A program made the position numbers and the translations under genes. Source: Salvator merianae (lineage: Eukaryota; Chordata; Lepidosauria; Squamata; Teiidae). From it: 64,000 nt of DNA. The notes beneath the pieces were generated by a model. It was not told the origin of the DNA and ran no database searches. It saw nothing but the letters and a program-made list of their open reading frames with translations. Location of the stretch: the NCBI GenBank assembly GCA_003586115.2, contig QVOM02000103.1, forward strand, positions 806,001 to 870,000. The letters run 5' to 3'. This document shows, in pieces, positions 39,201 through 48,011 of this stretch; the first letter of the stretch is position 1, and each line of letters begins with the position of its first letter.

Positions 39201-42200
39201 TTAGACAAAACTAATGCAAGTTTGAGCAGGAAGTCTCGCTTATCTTGCGTTCGTTCTCTCCGGAATGCTTTCAATGTCATGGCAATGTTTCACCACGCAC
39301 CATCGAGTCAGTCAACTCTTTTCTGTTTAATATTTTTGTAAACACTGTCTTCTGATAATGCTGTTTGTCAAAGAAAAGCAAAAATGTCTTGGAAAAACAT
39401 CTGAGCTTCTGACAGAGGACATAATAATTTTCTGGACAAGATATGGTTTTACCTTCTTGAGCAGCTTAGTATTCTACAGATAGCATTTTTTTCAGACAAC
39501 AAAGTACCTTTATCTTAAACATACACTTTAAAGGCAACATTACTTATCTTCAACTTGTGATCCTATCTAAACTGTCAAAATACTGTACAGCAGAGTAAAA
39601 ATAAACAGGAAAAATGTAAAGCTAATTTATAACGACTGAAGTGAAATGAAAGAGAAAAGTAAAGTGCTGGCTATAGTTCAGATTGCAGTTCCACAAAATG
39701 TTCCTTCCTTCCTTCCTTCCTTCCTTCCTTCCTTCCTTCCTTCCTTCCTATCTGCCTGCCTGCCTGCCTGCCAGCTGCAATGGTTCTGTTTCCTGCCAAG
39801 TAACAGTTACACACACATTCTCAGCCTTCCCCAGGTACAGCAAGACTCAGAGCCCAATTTTCCTAGCTTTCTCTCAAACTAAACAATGACATCTCTGGAA
39901 AAAAGGTCACTAAATTCAAGAAAGTCCTGCCAATCAAAAAAAAGGATTTGGGGAAGCTGAAGATATGAAAAATAGTGAATGGTTGAGCATTCAGAATGTG
40001 TCTTTAAAAACAACGGGGCAAAGGGAGTGATCACTCAGCAATATATTTAATGCAAGGATTCCACTTAATAAAAGAACTGATGTGTCCAGATGTTGGTGGC
40101 AATATAAGCAGACAAGGAAGTTATAATCAGAAACAAGAAAACTGAACAGAATGGACATACGCACACAACTGGGACATATATACACAGCCTCTTCTATTAT
40201 ACTTGCACAGTTCTCAAACTACTGATATTGAACTAAACCTAGCGCTGTATAAGCTAGAAATGATTTTTTTTTGGGGGGGGGGGGTAGCATAAATGTGTTT
40301 CTCCCAAGAAATATATCTTATTATGCACTATATTAGCAAATATGTGTTTTTTCCCAATAAATGCTGGACCTACATTTACAGATATGGACTTAAAAAAATA
40401 AGCCAGGGATAGGTTCTTCGGGGGGGGGAGTCATGTAAGAGTTAGACATTCATTCTTATTCCCTGATTCTACTTACAAGAGACATGTCTCCACACTTAGG
40501 TAACTAGGCAAACATCAAGTTAGGACAACATTATTTACTTTGCGATACATTTAGTTTTCTCCCAGACAGCTGTCTGAAACTGCTTTAAAGCAGAAAGATG
40601 GCCCCACTTGTTAACTCATTTTTTTTTCATTTTGTATCAAATGTATGCTATTTTATACTCTTTACAGAAAATACACTTTATCCTTTGTTTCCTGAAGACT
40701 TTGAATGACATTTACTTATTAACTATAGCAGGGATAAATTCATATTAGTATTTTATAGCCAGCCAGTTTAGAAAATGAAATGATGCTCCTTTTATCCATC
40801 TGAACTGTCAAATAATCACTAACTGGAAAATATTTATTAAACACCTGAAAATGTTTGTGTGAATCATGTATTTGGATAAACTAAGTATCTATTCTCCAGA
40901 ATATCATAATATTATGAAAATACTTAATGCAACAAAATACTGTAAATATTCTAGCTTGCAAATTCTGCACCGAAGCCTCACTTCCCATTCAGTACTATAC
41001 CCAGCCATATCATTCTCTGTAATGCTCTGTCAATACAATTCAGTAGAAAGAAAAGGGTTCGATTTATTTTGGAGCATTGAGGTTCCACATCAGTCTTTAC
41101 AATTGTACCTCAATTTCCACCATTTCTGAAAGTGTGATTCTGTCCATGCATTTTTGACAAACTGTAACCCACTTCAATTTAAGTGCTGCAGTTTATTTGG
41201 TTTAAGGTAGTTTGACTCTTAATCCCCCAGGATGTTCAGCTGTCGAGGGGATGCAGACATAGCTGGAATGGCCTGTTACTGATCCTGCTCCTCCATTTGG
41301 GCATTTGAGACCAGAAAGTAATAGAGGAGATTGATTTGCCGGGGAGGGGGCATTTACTGAGATGAAAATTAGATTGTTTAAAAAAGCACAGCTCTGGCTG
41401 CTGCAGGAGCTGAGTGAATAGCCTGTTGAAGACCTAAGGAAGGGACGACTAGATGGGTTATGCCACCTGTGCTCTAGTTGGCCACTGAATACACTAAGTG
41501 CTCCTTAAGCAATGGAGAAGAACTGTCTCACTGGGTTTTTTATTTGGTTTGTGCTTGTGAAAAGCACAGCCCCCGAGCATGTTTTAGTGACTCTATAATG
41601 GCTTTTATCCTCTCACCACAACTTTGCTATTATAAGGCACAACAAGCAAGATCTGTAATGAAATATGTTATTTCAGGAAGCTCCACATGTTTGGTTTTCA
41701 TTGAGATGATCTGGGCTTCTTTCCCTTCCACACATGAAGATTTCAGATGTTTACCTAAGCCACCATATAGGTTTCCTCTCATAAACAGGTAGTACTGCTT
41801 TGGCTAAATATGGATCAACACTTGGATAAAGTTATCAATTCAATGTATTGTGTATTTGTGTTATTATTGAATATGCCAGTTGCCCATCCAGTCCAGCAAC
41901 TTCTTATATAAGAGGAAGTCACACAACCATCAGGGTTAATAACCACTGATACGTCTATCTATCATGATGCTCCAAGCTGGTGGTGAATGTCACAACCTGT
42001 GGTACAAAATTTTAAAGTACAATTATGTATTGTTTTATTTCCAATACCATGTTTTATTACTCGTAACCACGTTATTGGTCATTTTTTAAAAAATCACCAA
42101 CACACACTGGGTTGGCACTTTCATCAAGTCATCTCCCATTTCATAAGGTCATTTCCCATTACAACAAGACTGTTGCAGCCTTATCAAGTGGATTAGTTGC

Positions 42201-45200
42201 TTACTGAGATTCATCCATCTGTTGAATGGGTCAAATGGTTATTTGACTCCTGCCCATCATGGCTAAGAAGGGCTAGATGGAAGGGAACGGCTGGTGACTC
42301 CAGGAAGTGGTAAATGCCTCATTGAGAGAGGCAGAAGGGTCAGTTGCCCTTAAGGAAGTAGCAGTGTGCCCATTTCTAAAAGCATTTCTCAGGATCCAGA
42401 AGCATTAAACAACCATTGCCCTGTTGCCAATAGCCCTTTCTCATGCAAGGTGCCTGAGATGGAGATCAAGCTTCAAACCTGTTTATATCACAGAATCTAC
42501 CTTGGTTGCCCTGATGGATGACCTGCATCAGGGGAGAGAAAGGAAGAGCACAACCCTATTGGTTCTTCTTGACTTCTCAACAGTTTTTGAAACCATTGAC
42601 CATGATATCTTACTAGAGCAACTTTGGGATCTAGGACTTGGGGACATTGTATTACAGTGGTTCCGTTTTTTCTTCTGGAGTAGAATCCAAAGAATACCAC
42701 TAGTTCCACAGGATCTATTTTGTCTTCCATGCTCTTTAACATCTATATGAAACCACAGGGACAGTCATCAGGAGATCTGGAGGTAGGTATCACCAGTATG
42801 CTTGCTCTATCTATCTATTTATCTATTCCATCAGAGTCAAGAAATACAGTTCAGGTGCTTGACCTAGAGATAGTGATGGGCTGATGTGGACCAATAAATT
42901 GAAACTTAATCTAGATAAGATGGAGGCATTTTGTGTTACAGGGTCTCATGATCAGAAAGTAAAGAGGTACTCAGTTCTGGATGGAAGAAGCAAACGCAAA
43001 ATTTGAGGGGCTGCTAGATTCATCACCCTCACTTGAGGGGCAAATGACACCAGTAGCCAGAAGTGCATACTCATACCTCTGGTTGGTTCACTAACTTTGG
43101 GTCTTTGTGGATAGACACATCATGGTTGCTATGATCCACACTCCAGCAGCCTCCAGGTTGGATTACTGTAATTAGCTCTATATTGAGTTGTCCTTGAAAG
43201 CTCTTAGGAAGCTGCAACTAATGCAGAATTCAGCAGCTAGATTGCAAGAAGGTATTTATCATCAGATGCACATCACAGATCTTGAAAGATCTGCACTGCT
43301 TGCCTATTTGCTATTAAGCCCAGTAAAAAGCCATAAATGGTTTAGTCCTTAAACATTTGAAGGAGCACCTCCTCCAATATAGAACTGCCCAGTATAGATC
43401 TCCAATTAAGATCAGCAAAGGGGCACTTCCTTGTCACTCCCCTATCTTCAATTTTAAGAGGCATGACAGCTCAAGAGAGGGCCTTTTCTGTAGAGGCTCC
43501 CAGTTTGTGGAACAATGTTCTCCTAGAGGCTCACCAGCCAATGTACATTTTGTTGCCTGTGAAGACACAATGGCGGTTAGTTTCCTTCCCTCCGCTCTGG
43601 TACTGTACCCTTTAGTTTTATAATTATATTTTTATTTGTAAACCACCCCATCAGGTATTGCACAGTATAAAAATGTAAATAACAAATAATAAATCCTAGT
43701 CAGTCATGGCTCTGCAGGTACAGTTAGATTTTTTTTTGTTTCAATGTGTATTTGTTTATACTTGCTCACACTGAACATTATCTCCCATTTTGATGTCCAG
43801 ACCCCATTTACAGTAATCCCTTTTGAATGCTTCACAGACTTTTTTGTTATCACTGTGCATAAACCTGTCCATCTGAACATACGCATCTTGCAAAAACAAG
43901 GTACCTACTAAATTAACGTCTTGCCCATAATACATTCACCTACCAACGTGGTTCAAACTTGGTTCAAGTAACTATGAAGAATAAAGTGACAAGCCTACCC
44001 TAATATATAGTTAGTGGATTGAAAGCACGATGAAAATGAGAGGCTTCCCCATGACATTCATATTGACATTGCAATCAAATGCACATTAAGAAATTTGCAA
44101 TGTAATAAGCAATCATTTAAATAAATTCAAAAAGCAATAAAGCAACACTGTACAAATTAGAATGTTTTCCTTTGCTATAAGCAAAAGTAATAAATTATGG
44201 ATGCTTGTTCAGTTAGAATCACATTATTGCTTTCCAAGAGCTCAGAACGGGCTATCCTATTACAAAAATATGTCCCCAAATTTCTATTTTCAGTTGAAAC
44301 AAAGCTTTAGTATATATGGTATAACAGCTGCATACATATTTTTATCCTAAGTACTCTCTTCTTTCTTTTACTTTATTACATTTTCTACTGTCAAAATCTA
44401 GTGTTGGCTTTGCAGCTGCAGAATATGCCCTATTTGTTTTCATCCACCTTTCTGTTCCAAGTTTTTACCCAATACACCTTAATATACAGCAGCCCCAGGG
44501 AATGATATCAAAGCCCCAAAAGGACACACACTACTGAAGGTCAATGCAGATCAATGATTACTCAGAGCCTAGATGGGAAACCTTCTGGGCACCACATATA
44601 TGCTATTTCACATTACACGACAGAAAGTAATATCACAGAAATATCTAGTATCAATACATCAAATGTTATTAATCAGTTATCAGAAACTAAAGTAGAATTC
44701 ACTGCTGTACAACATTTCAATTTCCAGACGAATAAAGATATCCACATTTTAAATAAAATTAAAATTCTAAATAACTGTAAGTAAGGACTAACCCAATGAC
44801 ACCAAACTATGCAACTTGCCATATTTTATAGGACATATGAAACCCAAGGGGAATTTGAAAATGGCTATAAATTAACCTCCTGAGCTATTGTTATCTTCAG
44901 TTTTGCTAGCTCAAAATAGTCTATGATATACGTGCATCACTAAGAGTTCAGTATTCTTTATTAGACCGTGACTGATAGAACCAATGATCTGTTGAAGTAA
45001 TAATGTACAATACAATCCAGACATTCTCTCTATCAGCATAAGGAAAGGTGGAGGGTAAATGGCATCCCTGACTGCAACAGAGATGCTATGGAAACACAGT
45101 CAGTCTGATCTTCCACAGTAACAGATTCATAGCTCTTATGGAGCTACTAAACCACTGTAGCTGCTTGCCCTTGCACTGGAGAACATCCTTGCAGCAAAAA

Positions 45201-47701
45201 ATATGGGCATTATTGATTTACATGTATTTGCATCTTTACCTCTCTAGTGGCAGCTCCTAAGACTCAGCAAGTTCAATAATAAGAGTATTTACATATTACT
45301 TAATTGGCCCATTCCACTCCTTCAAACTCAGGCTTGTATCCTTAGATTGCTACCTTATACCCTATATACACATACCTGGAAATAAGCCCCAATGAACACA
45401 GAAGAACTTATTTATATGCGGGCTACTCTGCACATCGCTTTTTCCACTAAAAAACTGCCATATCCTCAGCAATTACTTACCTGATATAAATAATCCTCAA
45501 ATACAAAGTAATAATCATCATTGCTGGCTGTCAGCTTTACATCCTGCAATCAAAAACATAACATTTTGAAACTAAGGTGTATATTTTTCCATTGCAATGT
45601 GCCCATGTAATAACTAATACTATATCAACATGTACTTTGCATATGGGTCAAAAAAACACAAAGGTTATATTAGTATCATGATTTTCATTTCTTAGAAGTT
45701 ATATAGCATTAACTACCTCAAATTGTATTTGATTATGTTACTTCTAATTAGTCTCCTTCACTGTTTGAGAAAATACAAATTATCTTACAAGTAACATTTT
45801 AATTGTACTCCTTATCATAACTTGAAGGCTCATATTCCCAAGAACCACATAACTAATCAGGTATACTTAGAGTTTGACTTTATTATGTCTCCTCTTGCTT
45901 ACAATGAATGACATTTCCTTTGAAAGCTGGGGCACCTTTCAGATTATTACAGCATAAACTTCTTTGCCAAAGAATTTACTGAGAAAGCTCAAGTCCCTGG
46001 TACTTTAGATATCAGATGAACAGCATGATGAACAATGCATTTCTAACTTTCTCCTTAGCTTGAATTTACAAATATTGTTTATTTTCCATGTAATGTAAAA
46101 CAGCCCACATAATCAGAACTGATCAGGAATGTGCATGAAATGGATTTTGCATTTTGCTCCAAGACTGAAACAAAACATTAAAACGATCAGTTATGTATTC
46201 TGGTTTTTTTCATCTTTTTAATATATTGTTTGTTTCTGTTACTGTTTAACTTGTAAACCATGAAGAGTCATTTTAAATCCACAGTATATAAGCCTAATAA
46301 ATAAATAAATAAGGACACAGAACAAACCTGGAAATATTTCAACTGCTCCATTCATAGAGAATGGCATACAACTCATGTTGAGTTGGTTGGTTCCCCATGG
46401 ATCCTCCCAATGACAAAAAAGAAGAGTAGGTGATGGGGTATGATGGACACTAGCTACCACTTAGCCCACAAAACAAACAGCCAATTGAATCAGCTTTTAC
46501 AATTATGATTTCCCCATGATAATCCACAAGGAAAGAGGGGAAGAGTTTTAAAATGTTCCTCAGAAACACTGAGAACACAATAAAAAAGAAAACTTGAAAT
46601 CTAGTGCAGAAGAAACCAAATTCACTTATTTCTTTCTAGTCACATTTATATTCCCTGGTGCTGGTATACTCCCTTCTGTTTTAAAAACTCCATCTCCTAG
46701 GACAACTCCACAAATCAGCAACAGGAAAAAGGGTTAAAATGCATCTTGAGAGTAGCATTTGGAACAAATAATCCCCCAAAGGGGCATTTGGGGGCTAGAA
46801 ACAACCCCTAATTTCAAGGGCTGTTTTATTTCAAGCTTGAAACATTTGCACATCCCTCGAGCAGAATCCTAAAGTTTAAAACCACTCATCTTGCTAATCA
46901 GAGTGCCCTTCCTGATCACACTTGATAAAAATAAAGAAATTGTATTTAGCGGTATGTTGATGCTATATTGCCAAAAATCACCTTTAGGAGGGAATCAAAT
47001 ACTCCACTCACATTAGTCCTATGGCAAAATACAGGAGAAAAGCCGCTGTACCAGTGGAGTGTTAAAAAAAACATTACTATGGGTGATTACCGGTTACAAT
47101 GTTACATTGACATAATGCAACAAACTTGGGGAGCAAAAAGGGTGATAAAAGACGATTCACATTCAGGAAATACATAATTCTACCCTAAAGTATGTTGAAA
47201 AAAACAGCAGATCAGATATCTAAAGAAGAGACTATTAGATTAGAATTATCGCTCAGCAGAAGTTTCTGTGATTTTTTTTTCTGAGAAAATACATTTTCAC
47301 AAAAACGTAGGGGGAAAAGAGAAAGAAGCTATACTAATGACACTGATGCCAATGACCTGATACCAATATCTACCCACTGCAGGAAGGAAACCTGTCTGCA
47401 TTCTGCCATTTATTTCCCTTTTCATTTTGAAAACTATTCTACTTAATTGGAAGAGTAACCTCAAATATTAAATATGGCAGACAGATTTCAGATGCATGTA
47501 ATTTGATAATGATGATATCACAAGTAGCACAAATCTTATCATTAGAAAATAACAGACAGGAAAACTGATGTGTTTATGCAAAGTCTCATGTGTCACCAGG
47601 AAATACACATGTTGAAAATTACTCACTTTATAAATCAGACTATCCACCAACAGATCATGTTGAATCACATTAGACTTCAGCTGTTCATAATACAAAATAT
47701 C
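9168..47701 (-). CDS. TBC1D19: TBC1D19, C-terminal ten coding exons (TBC/Rab-GAP domain protein)
   Basis: Ten minus-strand exons (47627-47701, 45481-45543, 37277-37361, 32351-32395, 27956-27988, 25275-25384, 23147-23238, 16907-17022, 14690-14760, 9168-9242) join in phase to 765 bases, 254 residues and a TGA stop. The product matches the C-terminal half of vertebrate TBC1D19 almost residue for residue as I recall that family, including GMEEYAVFYPPNG and the end LLQIFLFATGT. TBC domains normally stimulate GTP hydrolysis by Rab GTPases in membrane traffic. Here the arginine-finger position reads DVKLT and the glutamine-finger position reads FHGF, so catalysis by the usual mechanism is doubtful. 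All internal introns are GT-AG. Earlier exons (N-terminus and the first part of the TBC domain) were not found and probably lie beyond 64000. Identification is strong; function is inferred from the family. Confidence 0.94.
9243..10999. other. Intron sequence of TBC1D19, mostly unique
   Basis: AT-rich and without recognised coding or repeat content except a short (GTT)n at 10441-10456. Confidence 0.6.
11000..12420 (-). pseudogene. Degenerate DIRS/LTR-type retrotransposon reverse transcriptase
   Basis: The minus strand reads FFLLPKNDIKWESIMDLKYL, then NQFIQYCKLKMVSL and ILAALSTGDFMV, and further on FGLALALSIFTKIL. These match in order the start of the palm (W-x-x-x-DLxxLN), the first aspartate motif region (GDF) and the FGLxxAxxxFTK block of Ty3/DIRS-class polymerases. 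Several stops and at least one gap around the catalytic aspartates make it dead. Past that (toward 11000) WGTTAYCMGLILW-like and RGGNCLDN-like stretches suggest the RNase H-side region. I lean to DIRS over Ty3 from the DLKYLN/ALSTGDF wording, but cannot prove it. Confidence 0.5.
13273..13321. repeat. 49 bp alternating purine-pyrimidine tract with (CA)n
   Basis: From 13273 the sequence alternates purine and pyrimidine without a break through a TGCGTGCATGCGCGCGCATG segment into (CA)n. Such tracts are the classic Z-DNA-forming type. It sits in the last intron of TBC1D19. Confidence 0.85.
14030..14200 (+). repeat. CR1 LINE 3'-end fragment
   Basis: Contains catgtcctgctggtggtctt, then ttggctggtctctgcgagat and ggctgctggacta, and finishes agcagggcatttcttatgtt. 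This is the sense-strand 3' end of the same CR1 type seen at 63760-63890. Confidence 0.65.
14690..14760 (-). CDS. TBC1D19: TBC1D19 coding exon
   Basis: 71 bases: two bases finishing valine, then LAAAVFAFRAVNLMEV ... SLAAAE. Acceptor tttcag, donor gtaagg. It ends in phase 0 and so feeds directly into the last exon. Confidence 0.95.
15288..15556. repeat. 101 bp tandem repeat, about 2.6 copies
   Basis: The phrase caagctgggaaaatcttcc recurs at 15308, 15409 and 15510, a constant spacing of 101 bases, with the intervening CAGCTCCCAGTAGTGGCCCC-like and GAGCCRCCTTGCCT-like blocks conserved in order. Copies are diverged. It abuts the LINE-like tail at 15557-15680. Confidence 0.8.
15557..15680 (+). 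repeat. LINE 3' tail (L2-like)
   Basis: Reads gtgtaaaccactctggaacg, then gaacggtatagaaatataa and an AT-rich TAAATAATAAATA end. This resembles the 3' tail of reptilian L2-type elements (compare 43640-43690). Confidence 0.5.
16907..17022 (-). CDS. TBC1D19: TBC1D19 coding exon
   Basis: 116 bases: one base finishing proline, 38 codons from LRISFKWMVRAFSGYLATDQ to SLEILA, and one base of a valine codon. Acceptor ttctag, donor gtaatg. It includes the LLLWDRIL segment typical of the C-terminal part of TBC domains. Confidence 0.95.
17180..18600 (-). pseudogene. L1 LINE ORF2 3' fragment
   Basis: The minus strand gives TENGGWGLPNLKLHFDTF, an L1 ORF2 C-terminal signature (compare GGLGLPNLKLYF in the L1 near 61500), and then QKIKHFWEKINQEI and LLIAQQWKFAKEP, matching the region after the zinc-knuckle. 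Reading is broken by many stops. It is older than the L1 at 59694-62845. Confidence 0.65.
18271..18330. repeat. Perfect 30 bp tandem duplication
   Basis: The 30-base unit beginning ttggtttattttcttgtcta occurs twice, head to tail, without a mismatch, inside the L1 fragment. A second short duplication (tctttatcaatttgttta at 18424 and 18453) lies nearby. Confidence 0.9.
18690..18812 (-). repeat. CR1 LINE 3' fragment
   Basis: agctggaagggacctccagg followed by a tctaaccc and gcccagcctct phrase is the textbook antisense CR1 3' end. Confidence 0.8.
18813..19913. other. Unassigned intron sequence
   Basis: AT-rich, no gene, RNA or repeat recognised. Confidence 0.5.
19914..20017. repeat. 104 bp imperfect palindrome
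   Basis: The left arm (agatctcttaatttcttta, then gatagatacaatt) pairs with the right arm (attgtacctatcaagg, then tttaagaaattataagatct) over roughly 37 bases. The loop holds a third related copy (tttctttaatcctgatagg). It may be a small MITE or a local inverted duplication. Confidence 0.65.
20200..22620 (-). other. Possible old retrotransposon fragment (gag-like?), minus strand
   Basis: The base composition is less AT-rich than its neighbours, and the minus strand shows a stop-broken run containing MLLRAAANVSASSKVGRS and MVYNSAPPKL-like words near 21150-21250, which resemble gag-side regions of DIRS elements. No reverse transcriptase is next to it. Treat as a guess. Confidence 0.25.
23147..23238 (-). 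CDS. TBC1D19: TBC1D19 coding exon
   Basis: 92 bases: GIVSLCLLFESLLQTHLPQL ... REIGAQ plus two bases of a proline codon. Donor gtaagc is good. The acceptor ttcttaaaag lacks a clear pyrimidine tract, so it is the weakest splice site in the chain, but phase and protein sequence fix it. Confidence 0.93.
23239..25274. other. TBC1D19 intron, no recognised element
   Basis: 23700-24190 is less AT-rich and contains a repeated CCTTTATGRCCT phrase (near 23898 and 23970), perhaps an old repeat. The rest is AT-rich unique sequence. Confidence 0.4.
25275..25384 (-). CDS. TBC1D19: TBC1D19 coding exon
   Basis: 110 bases: two bases completing valine, then APLCFLYNEPSKLYQIF through SISSHPS. Acceptor tttcag, donor gtaagt. 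It encodes the helical centre of the TBC domain. Confidence 0.95.
26060..26700. other. Unassigned GC-richer block in an intron
   Basis: Composition differs from the surrounding AT-rich intron, and a few short open frames overlap it, none of them recognisable. It may be a decayed mobile element. Confidence 0.3.
26826..26950. repeat. Inverted repeat, about 125 bp
   Basis: agaatctctcccctgcaagt near the left end pairs with acttgcagagaagagattct near the right end, about 60 bases apart. This is MITE-like, but the outer ends and a target duplication are unclear. Confidence 0.5.
27579..27850 (-). mobile_element. Retroposed insert with 21-base poly(A) tail (minus strand)
   Basis: An uninterrupted run of 21 T (27579-27599) is followed by a GC-richer block. 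Read on the minus strand, this is a sequence ending in a poly(A) tail, as left by LINE-driven retroposition. I do not recognise the source, so it may be a SINE or a processed RNA. Its 5' limit is approximate. Confidence 0.4.
27956..27988 (-). CDS. TBC1D19: TBC1D19 microexon, 33 bases, degenerate glutamine-finger site
   Basis: 33 bases giving (G)VIPFHGFSMY(V). Acceptor ttatag, donor gtaagt. It has two bases of a split codon at its start and one at its end, which fit the neighbouring exons exactly. The canonical TBC glutamine-finger motif YxQG aligns here with PFHG, so histidine stands in the glutamine position. Confidence 0.93.
28000..29420. other. TBC1D19 intron, unassigned
   Basis: AT-rich sequence without recognised elements. 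Confidence 0.5.
29421..29540. mobile_element. hAT-type MITE remnant
   Basis: gcagaggtgaccaagctata at one side and ggtagaagttgcaacacaac with tctagaccac at the other recall a widespread reptilian non-autonomous hAT (GGTGGCCAA... ends, with a conserved GGGAGTTGYAACYCAACA core). It is diverged, with no clear target duplication. Confidence 0.4.
31060..31330 (+). repeat. L2 LINE 3' coding fragment
   Basis: Plus-strand words such as MTFKALQDSAS and a late block resembling RAPSRREGSFSVAAPALWN (here KSPSQKERLFSCS-like after frame shifts) match the end of L2 ORF2. Confidence 0.5.
32351..32395 (-). CDS. TBC1D19: TBC1D19 coding exon, 45 bases
   Basis: 45 bases giving (G)KLGMEEYAVFYPPN and the first base of another glycine codon. 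Acceptor ttcacag, donor gtaaat. This peptide is one of the most characteristic stretches of TBC1D19. Confidence 0.95.
33525..33637. repeat. Inverted SINE-like pair, left arm and junction
   Basis: gccgtgttagtctggatcag ... gtctagtagcactttagaga is a common reptilian interspersed repeat in reverse. After a short spacer the same sequence restarts in forward direction (gttagtctctaagg) and is cut by the hAT element; it resumes at 35585. Confidence 0.6.
33638..35584. mobile_element. hAT-type non-autonomous transposon, 1947 bp
   Basis: The left end cgggtggcaaac and the reverse-complemented right end cggtgtcaaac are inverted and resemble the CAGGGGTGTCAAAC ends of Charlie-like hATs. Inside both ends the GGCCC-rich wording (gcgggccgaatgtggccc; gatgtggcccccgg) is typical. 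The flanks CTAAGGCA and CTAAGGTG form a likely 8 bp target duplication (6 of 8). The interior is CpG- and C-rich to about 34600 and then turns AT-rich; frames of up to 173 codons there show no transposase features. It lies in the TBC1D19 intron 32396-37276. Confidence 0.72.
35585..35640. repeat. Inverted SINE-like pair, right remainder
   Basis: ttactaaaccacccttgctt then actgatccagacca is the reverse complement of the left arm near 33540-33575. It shows that the hAT landed inside the second copy. Confidence 0.6.
35763..35897. mobile_element. hAT MITE, 135 bp, with target duplication
   Basis: It starts CAGTGGTCCTCAAACCTGAG and ends, reverse-complemented, CAGTGGTTCTCAAGC. Both arms continue with the GCCTCCAGATGTTG block, so it is a near-complete palindrome. 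It is flanked by ATATGGAT (35755-35762) and ATATAGAT (35898-35905), an 8 bp duplication with one change. Confidence 0.88.
37277..37361 (-). CDS. TBC1D19: TBC1D19 coding exon
   Basis: 85 bases: 28 codons (VLLCFSRDTSVLQHF ... PPKSYIR) plus one base that completes a glycine with the next exon. Acceptor tttgcag, donor gtaaag. The intron that follows it carries a large hAT insertion. Confidence 0.95.
37478..38290 (-). pseudogene. Tc1-like DNA transposon remnant
   Basis: The plus strand reads tatgaaccctttggaattac with ctggatttctgcat, tttattgaac, gatcagacctgcac, gcccattcctctgtaaaa, atgccacagcatttctatgg, gcaaagcaaccccaaac and gcagcaatgtttttg. This is the antisense of a widespread fish/reptile Tc1 transposase gene and its flank. 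Many stops and a missing right part show it is truncated and dead. Confidence 0.75.
38291..39700. other. TBC1D19 intron, unassigned
   Basis: AT-rich. A 121-codon open frame at 38976-39341 has no recognisable domain; its middle is less AT-rich than its surroundings. Confidence 0.4.
39701..39772. repeat. (TTCC)n followed by (TGCC)n
   Basis: Twelve TTCC units (39701-39748) pass into a TGCC tract. The short open frames with Pro-Ser-Phe-Leu repeats here are artefacts of the repeat. Confidence 0.95.
40265..40284. repeat. T-run followed by G-run
   Basis: T8 then G12, low complexity. Confidence 0.9.
40300..42250. other. TBC1D19 intron, unassigned
   Basis: AT-rich, no recognised gene or repeat. Confidence 0.5.
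42260..43690 (+). pseudogene. L2 LINE, reverse transcriptase to 3' end
   Basis: A plus-strand relic. ITESTLVALMDDLHQGRERK and TTLLVLLDFSTVFETIDHD (42480-42605) are the STETALVALxDDL and motif-A blocks of L2 reverse transcriptase, followed by ILLEQLWDLGLGDIVLQWFR. Later KLNLDKMEAF and SREGLFCRGSQFVEQCSP mark the C-terminal part. The 3' end has a gtaaaccaccccatcaggta tail and an ATAAAT repeat. Frame breaks and a missing YADD block make it inactive. Confidence 0.8.
43691..45480. other. TBC1D19 intron, unassigned
   Basis: AT-rich, no recognised element. Confidence 0.5.
45481..45543 (-). CDS. TBC1D19: TBC1D19 coding exon with the degenerate arginine-finger site
   Basis: 63 bases, 21 codons starting DVKLTASNDDYYFVFEDYL. 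Acceptor ttgcag, donor gtaagt, phase 0 at both ends. In catalytic TBC domains the matching motif is IxxDxxR; here it reads IYK|DVKLT across the exon junction, with leucine where arginine is expected. Confidence 0.95.
46215..46312 (+). repeat. LINE 3' tail (L2-like)
   Basis: ttaacttgtaaaccatgaag followed by agtatataagcc and (TAAA)n has the layout of an L2 3' tail. Confidence 0.4.
47627..47701 (-). CDS. TBC1D19: TBC1D19 coding exon (first one present in the window)
   Basis: 75 bases, 25 complete codons beginning DILYYEQLKSNVIQHDLL and ending SLIYK. The acceptor reads attctag and the donor gtgagt on the minus strand. Phase 0 at both ends. It lies in the N-terminal part of the TBC domain, just before the segment that normally carries the arginine finger. 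Confidence 0.95.
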
Positions 47702-48011
47702 CTAGAATATAATATTAACAATGAAATCAACATATCATACTTGAAACAAGTGCTACATTTTGCAAACCTAACAGTTTTACCTGTTGCATGCAGTGTCATG
47801 AGAGCAAACATTTAAGAATGAAAAAAACAGCTCTAAAATATTGGTCCAAATAAGCTTCCAAATGGGCAGCAGTACTATGAAAGAAAACGGAAATGGATAT
47901 CTTTCCACCTGCAAAGAAGGGATTTTTAATCTTTGGATGAAATCTGGAAACATATCCTATTCATAAAACAATTAAGAATAATAACTTTATTCAACAACAG
48001 AAATACAGTAC

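Noticed and set aside
38976..39341. 121-codon open frame
   Set aside because: No recognisable domain and no splice or conservation evidence; kept only as a note in the intron description.
39646..39889. Proline/serine/phenylalanine/leucine-rich small proteins
   Set aside because: They are translations of the TTCC and TGCC simple repeats.
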